Source: Mycolicibacterium sarraceniae | GTDB lineage: Bacteria; Actinomycetota; Actinomycetes; Mycobacteriales; Mycobacteriaceae | NCBI RefSeq assembly: GCF_010731875.1 | Contig: NZ_AP022595.1 | Coordinates: forward strand, 1,240,001 to 1,304,000 | DNA: 64,000 nucleotides | Reading direction: 5' to 3' | In this document: piece by piece, positions 40,701-50,218 of the stretch | Layout: each line of letters begins with the position of its first letter | Numbering within the stretch: position 1 is the stretch's first letter | Notes under the pieces: model-generated | Seen by the model: only the letters and a program-made list of their open reading frames with translations | Databases searched by the model: none | Told to the model about the DNA's origin: nothing | Program-made: the position numbers and the translations under genes

Positions 40701-40965
40701 ATTCCGGATCACGCCGGATTACGCCGCCAAGCGAGACAGCACCGACACCTGGGAAGACGGCCGCAACGGGGGCCTGCTCGGCATCACTGACCTTTTGCTG
40801 CGCGCTGATGTGATGGCGACCTACCTTTCCCATGACTGGGGGCGCGACTGGGGCTCGCTGCGCAGGTTCGAAACCATCGTCGAGGCGCAACCCGCGCAAA
40901 TCGACTTGGGCACCGCCACCCGCAGCGGGCTGTGGAAGTCCGGGCCCATCCGGATCAAGCCCTGA
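37759..40965 (+). CDS. embB: Arabinosyltransferase EmbB
   Basis: The 1068-residue GT53 protein has catalytic loop [11 protein letters not shown]. The ethambutol-determining region reads ILQM at 277-280, where M. tuberculosis has ILGM at 303-306. Met280, the Met306 equivalent, is kept; residue 279 is Gln instead of Gly. The I303Q/L304M changes of intrinsically resistant species are absent. The ATG overlaps embA by 4 bases, so the pair is co-translated. Confidence 0.95.
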   Translation: MTQTLAANARDSARDVRITRWVATIAGLVGFVLSVLTPLLPVEQTTATLNWPQAGQLSNVTSPLISQAPVSLTATVPCELIRSMPPAGGLVLGLAPQKGKEAALNSLFVNVSTQRVDITDRNVVVASVPRSRIDGCSRLEISSNTDGTFATFVGLTDPTTGKEMRSGFADPNLRPAIVGVFTDLTGPAPPGLSFSATIDTRFSSTPTALKLAAMLLAMTATVIALLALWRLDRLDGRRMHAWIPQRWRTFTAVDVTVVAGFLVWHVIGANSSDDGYILQMARVADHAGYMSNYFRWFGSPEDPFGWFYNVLALMTHVSDASIWMRLPDLICALVCWLLLSREVLPRLGPAVIASRPALWAAGLVLMAAWMPFNNGLRPEGQIATGALITYVLIERAVISGRLTPAALAIISAAFTLGIQPTGLIAVAALIAGGRPILRILVRRRAVVGTWPLVLPLLAAGTIILTVVFADQTLATVLEATRIRTDIGPSQAWYTENLRYYYLILPTVDGSLSRRFGFLVTALSLFVSMFIMLRRKRVPGVARGPAWRLMGVIFATVFFLMFTPTKWVHHFGLFAAVGAAMAALATVLVSPKVLRWSRNRMTVVTAVLFVLALCFATTNGWWYVSSYGVPFNNAMPRIGGITVSTIFFFLFVVSALCTLWLHFNSRDHGEGRIARAVTAAPIPLAAGFMVLVFIGSMAAGVVRQYPTYSNAWANLRSFSGGCGLADDVLVEPDANAGFLAPLPGDYGPLGPLGGTNPIGFTPSGVPEHIVAEAIRMTNPQPGTDYDWDQPIKLDTPGINGSTIPLPYGLDPARVPLAGSYVAGPQQDATLNSAWYQLPPNDSGHPLVVVTAAGTIAGRSVLNGFTDGQTVELEYGKPGPNGTPVPAGRVSPYDLGPAPSWRNLRFARSEIPADATTVRIVAADRSLTPGDWLAVTPPRVPELRSVQEYVGSTQPVLMDWAVGLAFPCQQPMLHANGVTEVPKFRITPDYAAKRDSTDTWEDGRNGGLLGITDLLLRADVMATYLSHDWGRDWGSLRRFETIVEAQPAQIDLGTATRSGLWKSGPIRIKP

Positions 40966-41030
40966 TCAAGCCTGGAGTGCAGTAGCCGGGTACTGACATC
41001 GCGACCTCCAGCTCCTGTCAGGGCGAAGCC

Positions 41031-41621
41031 ATGGCACACAGCATCGCCGGTCGACTGAGGTCGGCCGCGGCCGCACTGATCGCCGCAGGCCTGGTCGTGA
41101 CGGCCGCGACAACGAGCCTGCCAACAGGTCCACCCGCAGCCATGACGAAGCCCCCGATCTCCACCGCGGCCGTCCACCTGGTGGTCTTTCAGACACCGAG
41201 TGCCGCCGCCGGCGGGCAGCTACTGGCTGGCGCCGGTGCCGGATTCATCGGGGGGTTCGTGGTCGCCGGAGTGCTGGCACTCCAAGTGACCCGCATTCCG
41301 GTGGTAGGAGTGCTGTTCGTCCCCCTCGTACCGGTCGTGGCTATCGTTGGGGCAATCATCGGCACCCCGATCGGCCTGGTCGCAAGTGTGGTATTCGCGG
41401 TCAGAAGATTGCTGTCCGGCGCATCGCCGCCTGGGACGCCCGCAGCGGCGGTGCCGGCCGCCAGCCGGACGTCCGCCGCAGTGCCGCCGCAGCGCACTCA
41501 CCAGCCCGGAGCCCGGTCCAATCGCCACAAAGCCGCAGCGCCGCAACAGCGTTCCTACCAGACACCAGCCGGTGCGAGCAGTGCTCGGCACACCGTTTCG
41601 AAGAGCATCACACGGCACTGA
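41031..41621 (+). CDS. Exported/membrane protein of unknown function
   Basis: The 196-residue protein has a signal-like N-terminus (RSAAAALIAAGLVVTAATTS), two glycine-rich hydrophobic helices around 65-85 and 92-118, and a basic Ala/Pro/Arg-rich tail. No family recognised. It lies 66 bases past embB and could be the last gene transcribed from that unit. Confidence 0.6.
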   Translation: MAHSIAGRLRSAAAALIAAGLVVTAATTSLPTGPPAAMTKPPISTAAVHLVVFQTPSAAAGGQLLAGAGAGFIGGFVVAGVLALQVTRIPVVGVLFVPLVPVVAIVGAIIGTPIGLVASVVFAVRRLLSGASPPGTPAAAVPAASRTSAAVPPQRTHQPGARSNRHKAAAPQQRSYQTPAGASSARHTVSKSITRH

Positions 41622-41687
41622 GCAGATGCTGGCCGGCAATACTCGGTAGACCGCACATCCGGCCGGACCGGATGGCACAATCCGCGG

Positions 41688-43187
41688 ATGGCTGAAGACG
41701 CAGCAATCGTCGACCCGTTGATGCACGGCTTGCGCTCCAAGGGCCTCAAGAAGGGGTCGGTCTCCCTCGTGGGGGCGGTGGCGATCGGATTGGCGGCCAC
41801 CGCGCCCGCCTACTCCCTGACGGGTGCGCTCGGGCATGGTGCCGAGGAGTCGGGCTATCAGCTGCCGATCGTCTTCATCCTCGCGGTCATTCCGATGTAC
41901 TTCGTAGCACTGGCCTACAAGCATCTCACCGACGCCGCCCCGGATGCCGGGACCGTATTCACCTGGGGCTCCAAGGCGATCGCACCGCACATCGGCTGGA
42001 TGGGTGGCTTCGCACTGGTGCTGTCGAGTATCCTCGCCGGCGTCGGCGCCGCGGGGATCTTGACCAATGCCGCCGCCGTGCTGTTCGGGATCGATGAGTC
42101 GCCGGTGTGGTTCGACATCATCGTCGCCACGATCTTCATCCTGCTGACCACGTGGCTGGTGGCCCGCGGCGCGGAGGAGTCATCCCGCACCACGCTGATC
42201 CTGACGATCATCCAATACGGCGGCCTGATCCTGTTCGCGGTCGTCATGCTGGTCGCGGTGTTTCGCGGCCAGCAGAGCCCGACCGCGGCGTCGTTCTCCT
42301 GGGAGTGGTTCAACCCGTTCGAAATCCACGACTTCAGCAGTCTGCTGGGCGGATTCCTGGTGGCGATCTTCATCTTCTGGGGCTTCGATGCGTCGCTGGC
42401 GATGTCCGAGGAGACCTCGGGATCGTCGGCGGATGCCGGCCGCAGCGGCGTCACCGCGATCCTGATCACCGTCGCCACCTATGTCATCTTCAGCGTGGCG
42501 GCGCTGTCGTTCGCGGGAATCGACCCGAACAGCGACACGAGCTTGACCCACGAGGGCAATGTCGACGACGTCTTCACCACCCTGGCCACCCAATCGATCG
42601 GCGAACGCGGCGCGATGCTGGCGGCGCTGGTGGTGGGGTTGTCCGCGTTCTCGGCCACGATGTCCACCGTCATGCCGACCGCCCGCGGACTGCTGTCAAT
42701 GGCCACCTACAAGGCGCTGCCGGATCGGTTCGCATCCGTGAGCGAGGTGAGTTCGACACCGAAGTTCGCAACGTGGGTGATCGGTCTGACCAGCCTGGCG
42801 ATCTACTGCGCGCTGGATGTGATCAGCGACAGCGTGGTGTCGGATTCGGTCTACAGCGTGGGCATCGCGATCATGACCTACTACTCCGTGGTGGCGATCT
42901 CCTCGGTGGTGTATTTCTGGCGCACCGCATTTCGGTCCTGGCGTACCGCCATGGGTCAGGTCATCCTGCCCGGCATCGGCGCGCTGATCCTCATCCCGGT
43001 GGGCATCGTCGAGGCCTACCTGATGGCCGACCCCAGTACCGGTTCGGGTGGGTCCCTCCTGGGAATCGGTACCGCATTCGTCGTCGGCGTGCTCAGCCTG
43101 GCGTTCGGCGTCGTACTGATGATCCTGTGGAACCTCAACGCACCGGCCTTCTTCCGCGGCCAGACGCTACCGAAGGAACGCACCTAG
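41688..43187 (+). CDS. APC-family amino acid permease
   Basis: The 499-residue protein has about twelve membrane helices. Helix 1 carries the unwound APC glycine motif (GLAATAPAYSLTGALG), and FWGFDASLAMSEETSG occurs mid-protein as in amino acid transporters. Substrate unknown. A relic of a similar permease lies at 14208-14432. Confidence 0.88.
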   Translation: MAEDAAIVDPLMHGLRSKGLKKGSVSLVGAVAIGLAATAPAYSLTGALGHGAEESGYQLPIVFILAVIPMYFVALAYKHLTDAAPDAGTVFTWGSKAIAPHIGWMGGFALVLSSILAGVGAAGILTNAAAVLFGIDESPVWFDIIVATIFILLTTWLVARGAEESSRTTLILTIIQYGGLILFAVVMLVAVFRGQQSPTAASFSWEWFNPFEIHDFSSLLGGFLVAIFIFWGFDASLAMSEETSGSSADAGRSGVTAILITVATYVIFSVAALSFAGIDPNSDTSLTHEGNVDDVFTTLATQSIGERGAMLAALVVGLSAFSATMSTVMPTARGLLSMATYKALPDRFASVSEVSSTPKFATWVIGLTSLAIYCALDVISDSVVSDSVYSVGIAIMTYYSVVAISSVVYFWRTAFRSWRTAMGQVILPGIGALILIPVGIVEAYLMADPSTGSGGSLLGIGTAFVVGVLSLAFGVVLMILWNLNAPAFFRGQTLPKERT

Positions 43188-43190
43188 TGG

Positions 43191-43517
43191 CTAGTGGCAC
43201 CCATCCTGCATCCAGCGCACCCACGGCCAGTGGCCCTTCCGGTCGCCAAGACCATTGGGCCCGTTCTGACGAGCCGGTGCCACCGTGAGCGTCTGAGTCG
43301 TGGTCTGGACTGACGTCGCGACCGAAGTTTCAATCTGCGTTGCCGTTTCGACGGTCTGCGACGCCTGCGTCTCGATGACCATCTGCTGTCGCTGCCCGCC
43401 ACCCGAGCCGGAGTTGTACTGGTGATGCGTCGTCGCACCTTTGGACCCGCACGCCACTGCGCCCAGCACCACCAGAGCCGAGGACGATTCCAGCAACACG
43501 CCATCGCGTGTATTCAC
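43191..43517 (-). CDS. Small putative lipoprotein, low complexity
   Basis: From GTG 43517 the 108-residue product has a short hydrophobic stretch (SSALVVLGAVACGSKG) with a possible weak lipobox at the Cys. A Thr/Gln/Val-rich segment with repeated T-x-T and QTV units follows. The signal peptide lacks clear N-terminal basic residues, so lipid modification is uncertain. Convergent with the permease gene, 3 bases away. Confidence 0.5.
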   Translation of the reverse strand: MNTRDGVLLESSSALVVLGAVACGSKGATTHHQYNSGSGGGQRQQMVIETQASQTVETATQIETSVATSVQTTTQTLTVAPARQNGPNGLGDRKGHWPWVRWMQDGCH

Positions 43518-43690
43518 AGCGAACACGATCGGTTATCGCCGTGCGGAATCGGGCTGCGCCACAAGGTCAGAACTGCGTACATTCGGCTGTCAATAAAATC
43601 TTCGCCCCCTGCCAATTGTGCACAATGCTTGATGCAGAACCGTTTTCGTTACGTTACTACTCCCCCAGCGCGCGCCAAGCTGTTGGGCCC

Positions 43691-43990
43691 CTATAGATGC
43701 CAGGTGAGGGGGCCCTCGATGACCACATTCCCCTTGAGGCGGGTGCACGTTTCCCGGATGGCTTCGGCGAGGCGCACTGACGCCACATGCGCGAGTGCGG
43801 ACAATTCGCGTGGCGCGAGCCCACGGCCGTCGGCGAATGGGGCCATGGTTATCAGGCGGTCGTAGATGCCATCAGCGATGGCTTGACTGATGATGTGGTC
43901 CTTAATGATGTCGGCGTCAATGATTCGGTACTCATCGCGACGCGGTGAGCCGGTAACTCGAACGGGTGGTTGCGCGCGATCCGTGGTAGC
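43691..43990 (-). pseudogene. Truncated zeta-toxin-like kinase remnant
   Basis: Read on the minus strand, the frame ending at TAG 43691 gives RRDEYRIIDADIIKDHII, AIADGIYDRLI, APRELSALAHVASVRLAEAI and GNVVIEGPLTWHL. This is the order of motifs in mycobacterial zeta-toxin-type kinases (IDAD-IKD and NVVIEGTL-W). The P-loop half upstream and the C-terminal part are missing. No antitoxin is seen. Family match is from memory. Confidence 0.5.
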
Positions 43991-44171
43991 GGCGACGAAG
44001 CATCACTGAGCATCCGACGCGGGGTAGGTGTGCGATCGCGACGGTGAGGGTTCCATCACCACGATCAATGGTCTGCGGCACATCGTTTTACCGGGTATCC
44101 GCCGGATCGGCACACCGGTCGGCGATCCACGTCCACGACGTCGATGGTCAACCGTGCATACTCGGCGGGGC

Positions 44172-44600
44172 GATGACACCGATCTCGCTCGCCGCCGGAG
44201 TCAGCCTGACCGCAGCGACGACCGCCCCGTTGGCGGCAGTGCGCACCCCACCTGCCCCGCACGTCGTCACGCAGGCCGCGACACTCACCGCCAACCCGCT
44301 GCAGGAAGATCGGGGACTTTGCCACCAGGGTGGACACGACTCACCCGCTGCCTGTGGGGTCAAACCCTATCGCCCCGATCACCGAGCAGGTATCGCAAAG
44401 TGTGCTCACCTAGTCCGGCCAGCTTTGAGCGGTCGGGCCACCTGATTCCCGGCGAGATTTCAGCGCAGCTCAACAATCTCCAGACCGCGCTTCCCGCTGT
44501 TCAAGCACTCCTGATCGACGTCCCGGTCGCGATGCGCAACGCCAAGGCCCCCGCATCAGCCCCCACATCACAGCGGCCGACCACGCCCACACCAAGACCG
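44172..44600 (+). pseudogene. Remnant of an exported mycobacterial hypothetical protein
   Basis: A signal-like start (MTPISLAAGVSLTAATTAP) followed by APHVVTQAATLTANP is in one frame. After a frameshift, SGHLIPGEISAQLNNLQT and LPAVQALLIDVPVAMRNA appear in another. The order suggests one decayed exported protein. Nothing intact can be read through. Confidence 0.4.
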
Positions 44601-44603
44601 GCG

Positions 44604-45866
44604 CTAGCCAGACCCGGAACCGGGCAGCAGCTTCTCCGGGAGCAGCGACCAGACCGTAGTCGAGGCCCCGGCCGTGACATGCGCACAGTAGGCGGGCGCA
44701 CCCTTCTCGCTGACGGCTGCCGCGCCCATCACCGCACAGTTCGCACCGATCACCACGACGGGCAGGTCCATCCGGCCGGAGACCGCGGGCGGTGGTGACG
44801 CCGTCCGCGACGCCTGGGTGGTCGCGGCGGTGTTCACGTCGCCGTGGCCGAACAGCAGCGAAATCCCTGCCGCCGCGCCGGCGACGATGACGACGGCACC
44901 GAGAATGGCCGGGACCAACAGCCGACGACGCGATGACGTGGGCTCCGGTTTAGCGTGCCGCCGGCGGGCAGCCTTCACCGCGAGGGCCTGACTGGTCACG
45001 TCGCTAGCATGGTGAGCTCGTTCGGAGGTGCCCAGACCTTGCTGCAACGCTTGTGCGAAGTCGGCGCAACGCTTGTAGCGCTTGCCGGCATCCTTGGCCA
45101 ACGCCTTGGCGAAAACCGGACTCAGACAAGCCAACTCGGGCCGCTTAGCGCCGATCGCCGGTGGATCAGAACTGAGGCACTGACTGATCACGATCGCCGG
45201 ATTGGTGTGCGTGAACGGCGGCACGCCGGTCAGTAGATGGTAGGCGGTCGCAGCCAGTGCGTACTGGTCGGCGTGGCCGTCGACGTTCTCGCCCTTGAGC
45301 TGTTCGGGGGCGGCGTAGGCGACCGTGCCGACCGTCATATTGGTACCGGTCAGTTGGCTGGTCTGGCCCATCCACCGGGCGATGCCGAAGTCGGCCAACA
45401 TGACCCGCTGATCGCCGGAGCCGGGAACCCCCAGCAGGATATTGGCGGGTTTGACGTCGCGGTGCAGCAGACCGTGCCCGTGCGCGTAGTCGAGTGCGTC
45501 GGCAATCCCGGTGATGATGCGCACGACCTCGTCGGGGGGCATTCCGTACGGATAGCGCTCGGCCAACAGACGAGAGGCGTCGGTTCCGTCGACATACTCC
45601 ATCGCGATCCAGAGCTTGTCGTCGAACTCGCCGCGGTCGTAGATCGTGACGATGTGCGGGTTCGACAGCGTCGCCACCATGTCCGCCTCGAGGATGAACC
45701 GCTGCCGATACTCCTCATCGGAGCTCACCGCGGACCCGAGAACTTTGAGTGCGTCATACCGCGGCAGCCTGGGGTGCGAGGCGAGGTACACCTCACCCAT
45801 ACCTCCGGCCCCCAGTGTCCGCAGGATGGTGTAACCAGCAACGACCTGGCCGTCAGTTAACGGCAT
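44604..45866 (-). CDS. Membrane Ser/Thr protein kinase, PknF-like
   Basis: The 420-residue protein has a Hanks kinase domain: GAGGMGEVY loop, Lys41, HRDVKPANIL with Asp137, and ADFGIAR with Asp159. A juxtamembrane linker, one membrane helix (about 305-330) and a short extracytoplasmic domain with two Cys follow. The start MPLTDGQVVAGY at 45866 fits the family; the longer reading overlaps the RDD gene. It forms an operon with the RDD and coiled helical genes upstream. Substrates unknown. Confidence 0.9.
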   Translation of the reverse strand: MPLTDGQVVAGYTILRTLGAGGMGEVYLASHPRLPRYDALKVLGSAVSSDEEYRQRFILEADMVATLSNPHIVTIYDRGEFDDKLWIAMEYVDGTDASRLLAERYPYGMPPDEVVRIITGIADALDYAHGHGLLHRDVKPANILLGVPGSGDQRVMLADFGIARWMGQTSQLTGTNMTVGTVAYAAPEQLKGENVDGHADQYALAATAYHLLTGVPPFTHTNPAIVISQCLSSDPPAIGAKRPELACLSPVFAKALAKDAGKRYKRCADFAQALQQGLGTSERAHHASDVTSQALAVKAARRRHAKPEPTSSRRRLLVPAILGAVVIVAGAAAGISLLFGHGDVNTAATTQASRTASPPPAVSGRMDLPVVVIGANCAVMGAAAVSEKGAPAYCAHVTAGASTTVWSLLPEKLLPGSGSG

Positions 45867-45895
45867 TGGGGCATCGTAAAGGGCGAGGGTGCCGA

Positions 45896-46333
45896 TTATC
45901 GAACCGAAACAGTCACGGTAGGACGGTCGTAAATCACGCGGCTGCCCAGCAGGATGTCCTGCGCCGACCGTCGCTGCCGGTCGACAGCCACCCACAACAG
46001 TCCGACCGGGAACAACACGCATGCCACCGCCCGCAGGCCAGCGACCGGGATCCGCAGAGATTTGGCCCGCTTGTCCACCACGCGCACACCCAGCGCGACC
46101 GTGCCCACCGTCCGCCCGGATAGCGTCCAGCACCCGGTCAGGTACAGCACCGCCACCGTAAGCGTCACCGTGGTCGAGAAGATGAGATTGGGTTCGGGAA
46201 AGCGAAACGTCGCCGGGTTGAGGATCAGGGTGGTCAGCGCCAACCCCAGATAGAGCGCACCCATGGTGATGACGACGACAAGCATGTCAATGAGCGCGGC
46301 CAAACCTCGGGACACAATGCCGGCATTGGTCAC
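45896..46333 (-). CDS. RDD-family membrane protein
   Basis: The 145-residue protein has the RDD arrangement: R in VSRGLAALIDMLVV, Asp within the first helix, and further helices (LTVAVLYLTGCWTLSGRTVG; GVRVVDKRAKSLRI). Overlaps the previous gene by ATGA and lies 29 bases before the kinase gene. RDD proteins may transport small solutes or ions; function here unknown. Confidence 0.8.
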   Translation of the reverse strand: MTNAGIVSRGLAALIDMLVVVITMGALYLGLALTTLILNPATFRFPEPNLIFSTTVTLTVAVLYLTGCWTLSGRTVGTVALGVRVVDKRAKSLRIPVAGLRAVACVLFPVGLLWVAVDRQRRSAQDILLGSRVIYDRPTVTVSVR

Positions 46334-46722
46334 CGGGATTCCTGGATTCCCGGCTCTCGCCCCAACATCCGGTCGACGAACCCGGAGATCATGTCGTCCG
46401 CACGGGCAGTCTGGCTGCGAACGTCGGTCATGACTTCGGCGGTGACACTTCCGGTGGACTCGCGGATGATCGCGGGCAGATCGACCCCGTCGATGATCTG
46501 GTTGGCCAGCCCGATCAAATCGATGCGCGCGATGATCGCCTCGATATCGACATCGGTCACGATCGCGTCGATGTCGAGCTGCTCCCGGATAAGTGTCGTC
46601 AGGTCGATCTGGGCGACGACGAGCTCGACGACCCGGGTCAGCGCCGCGACGCCGACCCGGGTGGCTTCCTCCCGGGTGGCTTGCAGCGGCCCACCGATCA
46701 GTGGCAGTCGTTCCCAGAACAC
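46330..46722 (-). CDS. Conserved mycobacterial helical protein
   Basis: The 130-residue protein is rich in beta-branched residues, with repeated D-I/V-x-A-I-I units (DIDAIVTDVDIEAIIARIDL). It is amphipathic and probably membrane-associated. Found ahead of RDD genes in mycobacteria, as here. Function unknown. Confidence 0.7.
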   Translation of the reverse strand: MFWERLPLIGGPLQATREEATRVGVAALTRVVELVVAQIDLTTLIREQLDIDAIVTDVDIEAIIARIDLIGLANQIIDGVDLPAIIRESTGSVTAEVMTDVRSQTARADDMISGFVDRMLGREPGIQESR

Positions 46723-46775
46723 GAGGGAATCCTAGTCAGGGCAAAGCCCCGGCGCGCCCCGCTCAATCCGTCGGG

Positions 46776-46953
46776 TCAGTTCATGTCCCAGGGTTCGCTA
46801 TAGGTGGTGACGCTGTCACCGGCCTTGGAGATCAGCCGGGCGAAGGGGCGCAGCAACACACCCCCGGCGGCACCGGTGACGGTGCCGTGGGCGTTGGCCA
46901 CCGCGACCGAGCCGTTGGGGCCGGAGACGTCCACCGAGAAGGTGGCGACTTCC
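46776..46953 (-). pseudogene. C-terminal fragment of an MTB12/MK35-like secreted protein
   Basis: The open frame reads TFSVDVSGPNGSVAVANAHG and AGGVLLRPFARLISKAGDS, ending in YSEPWDMN and a stop. This is the kind of beta-sandwich C-terminus seen in exported mycobacterial MTB12-like domains. The signal peptide and first half are missing, and homology ends near 46953. The 46954-47065 stretch holds nothing I can identify. Confidence 0.45.
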
Positions 46954-47065
46954 GGTGAGCGTTCCTACCCGGAGTCAGAGAGATCGGCAAACATGGTGAT
47001 AGACCGACGGCGTGGCACCAGCTGCGCGTTTAAGGCTCACGGCGCTAATAATCTCCGCGATCACA

Positions 47066-47833
47066 TCAGGCGCCGACGGGTGGTGGTGCGCTCGCCTTCA
47101 GCGATGCCAGCGCGCCCTCACTCAGCCGGGCCAGCTCGTCAGCCTCGGCGGCGGTCAACGCCGATCGGTAGATCTGCGCCATCCGCCGGTTCGTCAGGTC
47201 CTCGACGTCGTCGTAGACGCCTCTCTTGTCGGCGGCCTCGACGAACGGTGGCTGCCAGCCCATGAACGCGGCGTAATCCGTGCCGTGGTTGAGGATGTGC
47301 GCCTCAACAGGACTCACACCGGAAATCGTGAGGGCATTGAAGTGCACCGCGGCGCGCAGTTCACGCAGCACCATCATCACCTGAAACGCCCGTGCGGGGG
47401 CGTCGTCGGCCAGCGGCATGGCCCGCCAACCCGCGTACAGCGGCAGGCCGGGTTCAGGCGCCTCCGCAATCACCTTCTCGCCGAGCGCGGCGATGCGATC
47501 TAGGCCCTCGGCCCCGCTCAGATACCTCCGGCCGAAGCCGGCGAGCTGTTCCCAGTACAGGCGGCAGCTCTCGGACGCATCGTGCACGGCGACGCCGTTT
47601 TCCCAGCATGACCGCGCGAGATTGGGTTCGAAGACCGCGAACACCGCGGTGACCGTGGTGCCAGTCGCGTCACCGAGCACACCGCCGCGGCCGGCGAAGT
47701 ACGCGGCGAATGGGTCCGGGTAGCCGGCGGCCAAGCTTTTCTCGAAGGTGTCCGGATTCAGCATGAACACACTGATGGCCTCGCCAATGGCCGCCCCGGC
47801 GGCACGGATCGATTCGACGTCGATATCGCTCAT
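47066..47833 (-). CDS. SCO6745-family helical protein
   Basis: The 255-residue, largely helical protein has family features such as FEPNLARSCWENG, GWRAMPLADDAPARA, VLRELRAAVHFNAL and YAAFMGWQPPF. These proteins are common in actinobacteria, with no established activity. The ATG lies inside the decayed GT39 region's flank and is free-standing. Confidence 0.75.
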   Translation of the reverse strand: MSDIDVESIRAAGAAIGEAISVFMLNPDTFEKSLAAGYPDPFAAYFAGRGGVLGDATGTTVTAVFAVFEPNLARSCWENGVAVHDASESCRLYWEQLAGFGRRYLSGAEGLDRIAALGEKVIAEAPEPGLPLYAGWRAMPLADDAPARAFQVMMVLRELRAAVHFNALTISGVSPVEAHILNHGTDYAAFMGWQPPFVEAADKRGVYDDVEDLTNRRMAQIYRSALTAAEADELARLSEGALASLKASAPPPVGA

Positions 47834-47844
47834 GCGGGCTGAGC

Positions 47845-48830
47845 TTACGGACTGGGCTGAAGGTCGTACACGGTATCGGAGCCAACGGTTTTCGGCGAGA
47901 AGTTGGCCGCCACCCAGGCGGTGATATCGGCGTGCTGATTGCCGCGGCCGGGACCACCCTGGTTGCCGGGCGCGATGTAACAGCCGATCTCGCGGTTGGC
48001 GACGTCGGCCTGGAACGCAGCAGGGGAGGGAACCGGGTCGCTTCCACCGAATCCGCCGATCGCCATCACCGAGGTATTCGTCGCCAACTCCACACCAGCG
48101 GCCGCCGCCGATCCGTTGACCGCTGCCGACCAGGTGGTGTCCGTGCCCTGCAGGAGCGCGTCGAGTTCGGTGTTGTCACCGTCGTCTCCGTGCCGTCCGT
48201 GCCCACCATTTCGAGCCGCCTGCGCGGGCCCGACCTGAACGTTGCCGCCGGCGTGGGACGGGCCGATGGTCGCGAATGTGTATGCGGCCGATCCCATCCC
48301 GCCGGCAAGGATGCCCAGCGCCAGTCCGGCGATCGCCAGCCGCCGCCGAACAGTACGGCACCGCCTCGGATCAGATCGGTCCTCGGCGCACGGGCGCGTA
48401 TCACCAAGACGAACACCAGACCGAGCAGCGCCGCGGGCAGCAGCCAGCCCATCTCGAACCCGAACTAACCGGTGAAAAGCTCTGTGATTCCTGGATCTTG
48501 CCGACCGAAGCCGCCGAAACCGCCGTGCTGCTGCAGCCCTTCGGGTGGGGCGGCCGCCCCCGGAGCCCCGGCCTGCTCGCGCCCGAGAATCCGCGCCAAG
48601 CCGTTGTAGCCGATGACCAGGTTCATGAAGTTGTTGTCGGTCGAGCCGGCCAGGTAGGGCCGGGACGACGTCGGCGCGACGAGCAGGTAGGCCAGCCCGA
48701 AGGCCGGCGCCACCATCAAGCCTTCCAGCATGTTGGCCAGGAATGCAAAACCCAGGGCCGCAACGGCTAACATCAGCCACTTGACGCTGGCCCGCTCCAT
48801 CGCGCGGACAGCGCAGTACGCTCCGCACAT
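47845..48830 (-). pseudogene. Decayed GT39/ArnT-like glycosyltransferase
   Basis: Pieces of one ArnT-like protein lie in order: ALGFAFLANMLEGLMVAP, SSRPYLAGSTDNNFMNL, GGFGRQDPGITELFTG, then an in-frame TAG, GFEMGWLLPAALLGLVFVLV, and after a frameshift GLALGILAGGMGSAAYTFA and the exported tail (ITAWVAANFSPKTVG, VYDLQPSP). The N-terminal catalytic third is missing, and a deletion sits between the first two pieces. Same family as the intact gene at 1-1453. Confidence 0.8.
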
Positions 48831-48926
48831 CAGGTGGTTCCTGCGAGTCGTTGACTTGGGTCCATGGCATCCCTGCCGCACCCCCCGTGCACACGCCCAC
48901 TTTGGCGCGCCTCCTAGTCTTGCCCT

Positions 48927-50192
48927 ATGCGCCGACTCCTACCGGCCCTCGGCTGCTTAGCTCTGATCGCGGCCTGCGGGTCACCACCCGCCGAGGCACC
49001 CTCGTTCCGCACACCCCCGATGGGATGGAACTCGTGGAACTCCGGAATCCCGCTGAGCGAAAAGACTGTCGAGCAGACCATCGACGCGCTGGTGTCCTCC
49101 GGGATGCGCGACGCCGGATATCGGTACGTCAACCTCGACAATGGCTGGTCGGCCAGCCACCGCGACGCGGAGGGCAATCTGCAGGCTGATCCCAGCCGAT
49201 TCCCCGGCGGCATCTCCGCTGTCGCGAAGTACGCCCACGACCACGGGATGCTGCTGGGCCTGTATGCCAGCCCAAGCTACGAACTGTGCGGGCTCGGGAA
49301 GGCCAATGCCAGCGCGGGCCACGAATCCGCCGACGCGGACACGTTCGCTCGCTGGGGCGTCGACTACCTGAAGTACGACTGGTGCAGCACCGATACCGAC
49401 CATTCCGATCAGGTGCACGCCTTCACCGCGATGCGGGATGCGCTGCGCGCCACGGGAAGACATATCTTCTACAGCATCAACCCCAATGTTTCGGGCGACC
49501 CCGGCGCCAGGACCGACTACGACTGGTCGGGCATTGCCGATATGGCACGTAACACGATCGATCTGGTTCCGTTGTGGCGCAGCCATTTCGGGAAAAATGG
49601 TCCGGTGTTCGGGGTCCAAGAGCAGGTCGATGCTTCCGTCCCGCTGGCGTCGCACAGTCGGCCCGGCTATTTCAATGACCCCGACATGCTGGTCGCCGGG
49701 ATCGCCTGGCCCAACTTCCTGAAAACCCATCAGGGTATGGCTGAGACCCTGGCGGGGCAGGTTGGGCCCAGCTTGACCGCAGACGAGCAACGCACCCACG
49801 TCTCACTGTGGGCGATGATGGCGGCACCGTTGTTGGCCGGCAACGATATTCGGTCGATGTCGGCGCAGACCCGCGATTTTCTCACCAACCGCGACATCAT
49901 TGCCGTGGACCAGGACGGGCTCGCGGTGGCGGGCCGCCCGTTAGCCGGTGACCGCAGGGTCATGGTCAAGCCCCTCACCGGAGGCTCGATTGCCATCGCC
50001 ATGGTGAACCCGGACTCACAACCGGCCTCGATCACGACCACCACGGCAGCCGTCGGGCTTTCCCCCGTCGCGTGCTACCGCGTGCGCGATCTGTGGACCC
50101 ACACCGACGCCACAAGCGCCGGTGACCTTCGGGCAGGGCCGATCGCTCCGCACGCGACGGTGGTGCTGCGGGTCGATCCAGGCTGCGGCTAA
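48927..50192 (+). CDS. GH27 glycoside hydrolase, putative lipoprotein
   Basis: The 421-residue protein has a lipobox-like LIAAC at 13-17, then a GH27 catalytic domain. Features: nucleophile Asp151 in YLKYDWC, probable acid/base Asp205 in IADM, and the conserved YFNDPDMLV and LWAMMAAPLLAGNDIR. The family is mostly alpha-galactosidases but includes beta-L-arabinopyranosidases and other activities. The sugar-binding IDDCW of alpha-galactosidase A is LDNGW here (Asp71, Asn72), so specificity may differ. It lies alone on the plus strand against accD4. Confidence 0.85.
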   Translation: MRRLLPALGCLALIAACGSPPAEAPSFRTPPMGWNSWNSGIPLSEKTVEQTIDALVSSGMRDAGYRYVNLDNGWSASHRDAEGNLQADPSRFPGGISAVAKYAHDHGMLLGLYASPSYELCGLGKANASAGHESADADTFARWGVDYLKYDWCSTDTDHSDQVHAFTAMRDALRATGRHIFYSINPNVSGDPGARTDYDWSGIADMARNTIDLVPLWRSHFGKNGPVFGVQEQVDASVPLASHSRPGYFNDPDMLVAGIAWPNFLKTHQGMAETLAGQVGPSLTADEQRTHVSLWAMMAAPLLAGNDIRSMSAQTRDFLTNRDIIAVDQDGLAVAGRPLAGDRRVMVKPLTGGSIAIAMVNPDSQPASITTTTAAVGLSPVACYRVRDLWTHTDATSAGDLRAGPIAPHATVVLRVDPGCG

Positions 50193-50218
50193 CCGGCTTT
50201 GGTCAGGGCGACGACGGT

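Noticed and set aside
44028..44798. 256-codon frame in the accessory region
   Set aside because: Its 3' part is antisense to the kinase gene; only short internal pieces look protein-like, so I list a remnant instead.
11905..48467. Recurrent in-frame TAG codons (pseudogenes at 12139, about 11905 and 48467) considered as amber recoding
   Set aside because: The same genes also carry frameshifts and deletions, and intact genes here use TAG as an ordinary stop. GAG or TCG to TAG are single-step changes.
47845..48900. 351-codon frame read as one intact gene
   Set aside because: Only its second half matches a GT39 C-terminus; the first half is a different frame of the decayed gene, so it is a chimera.
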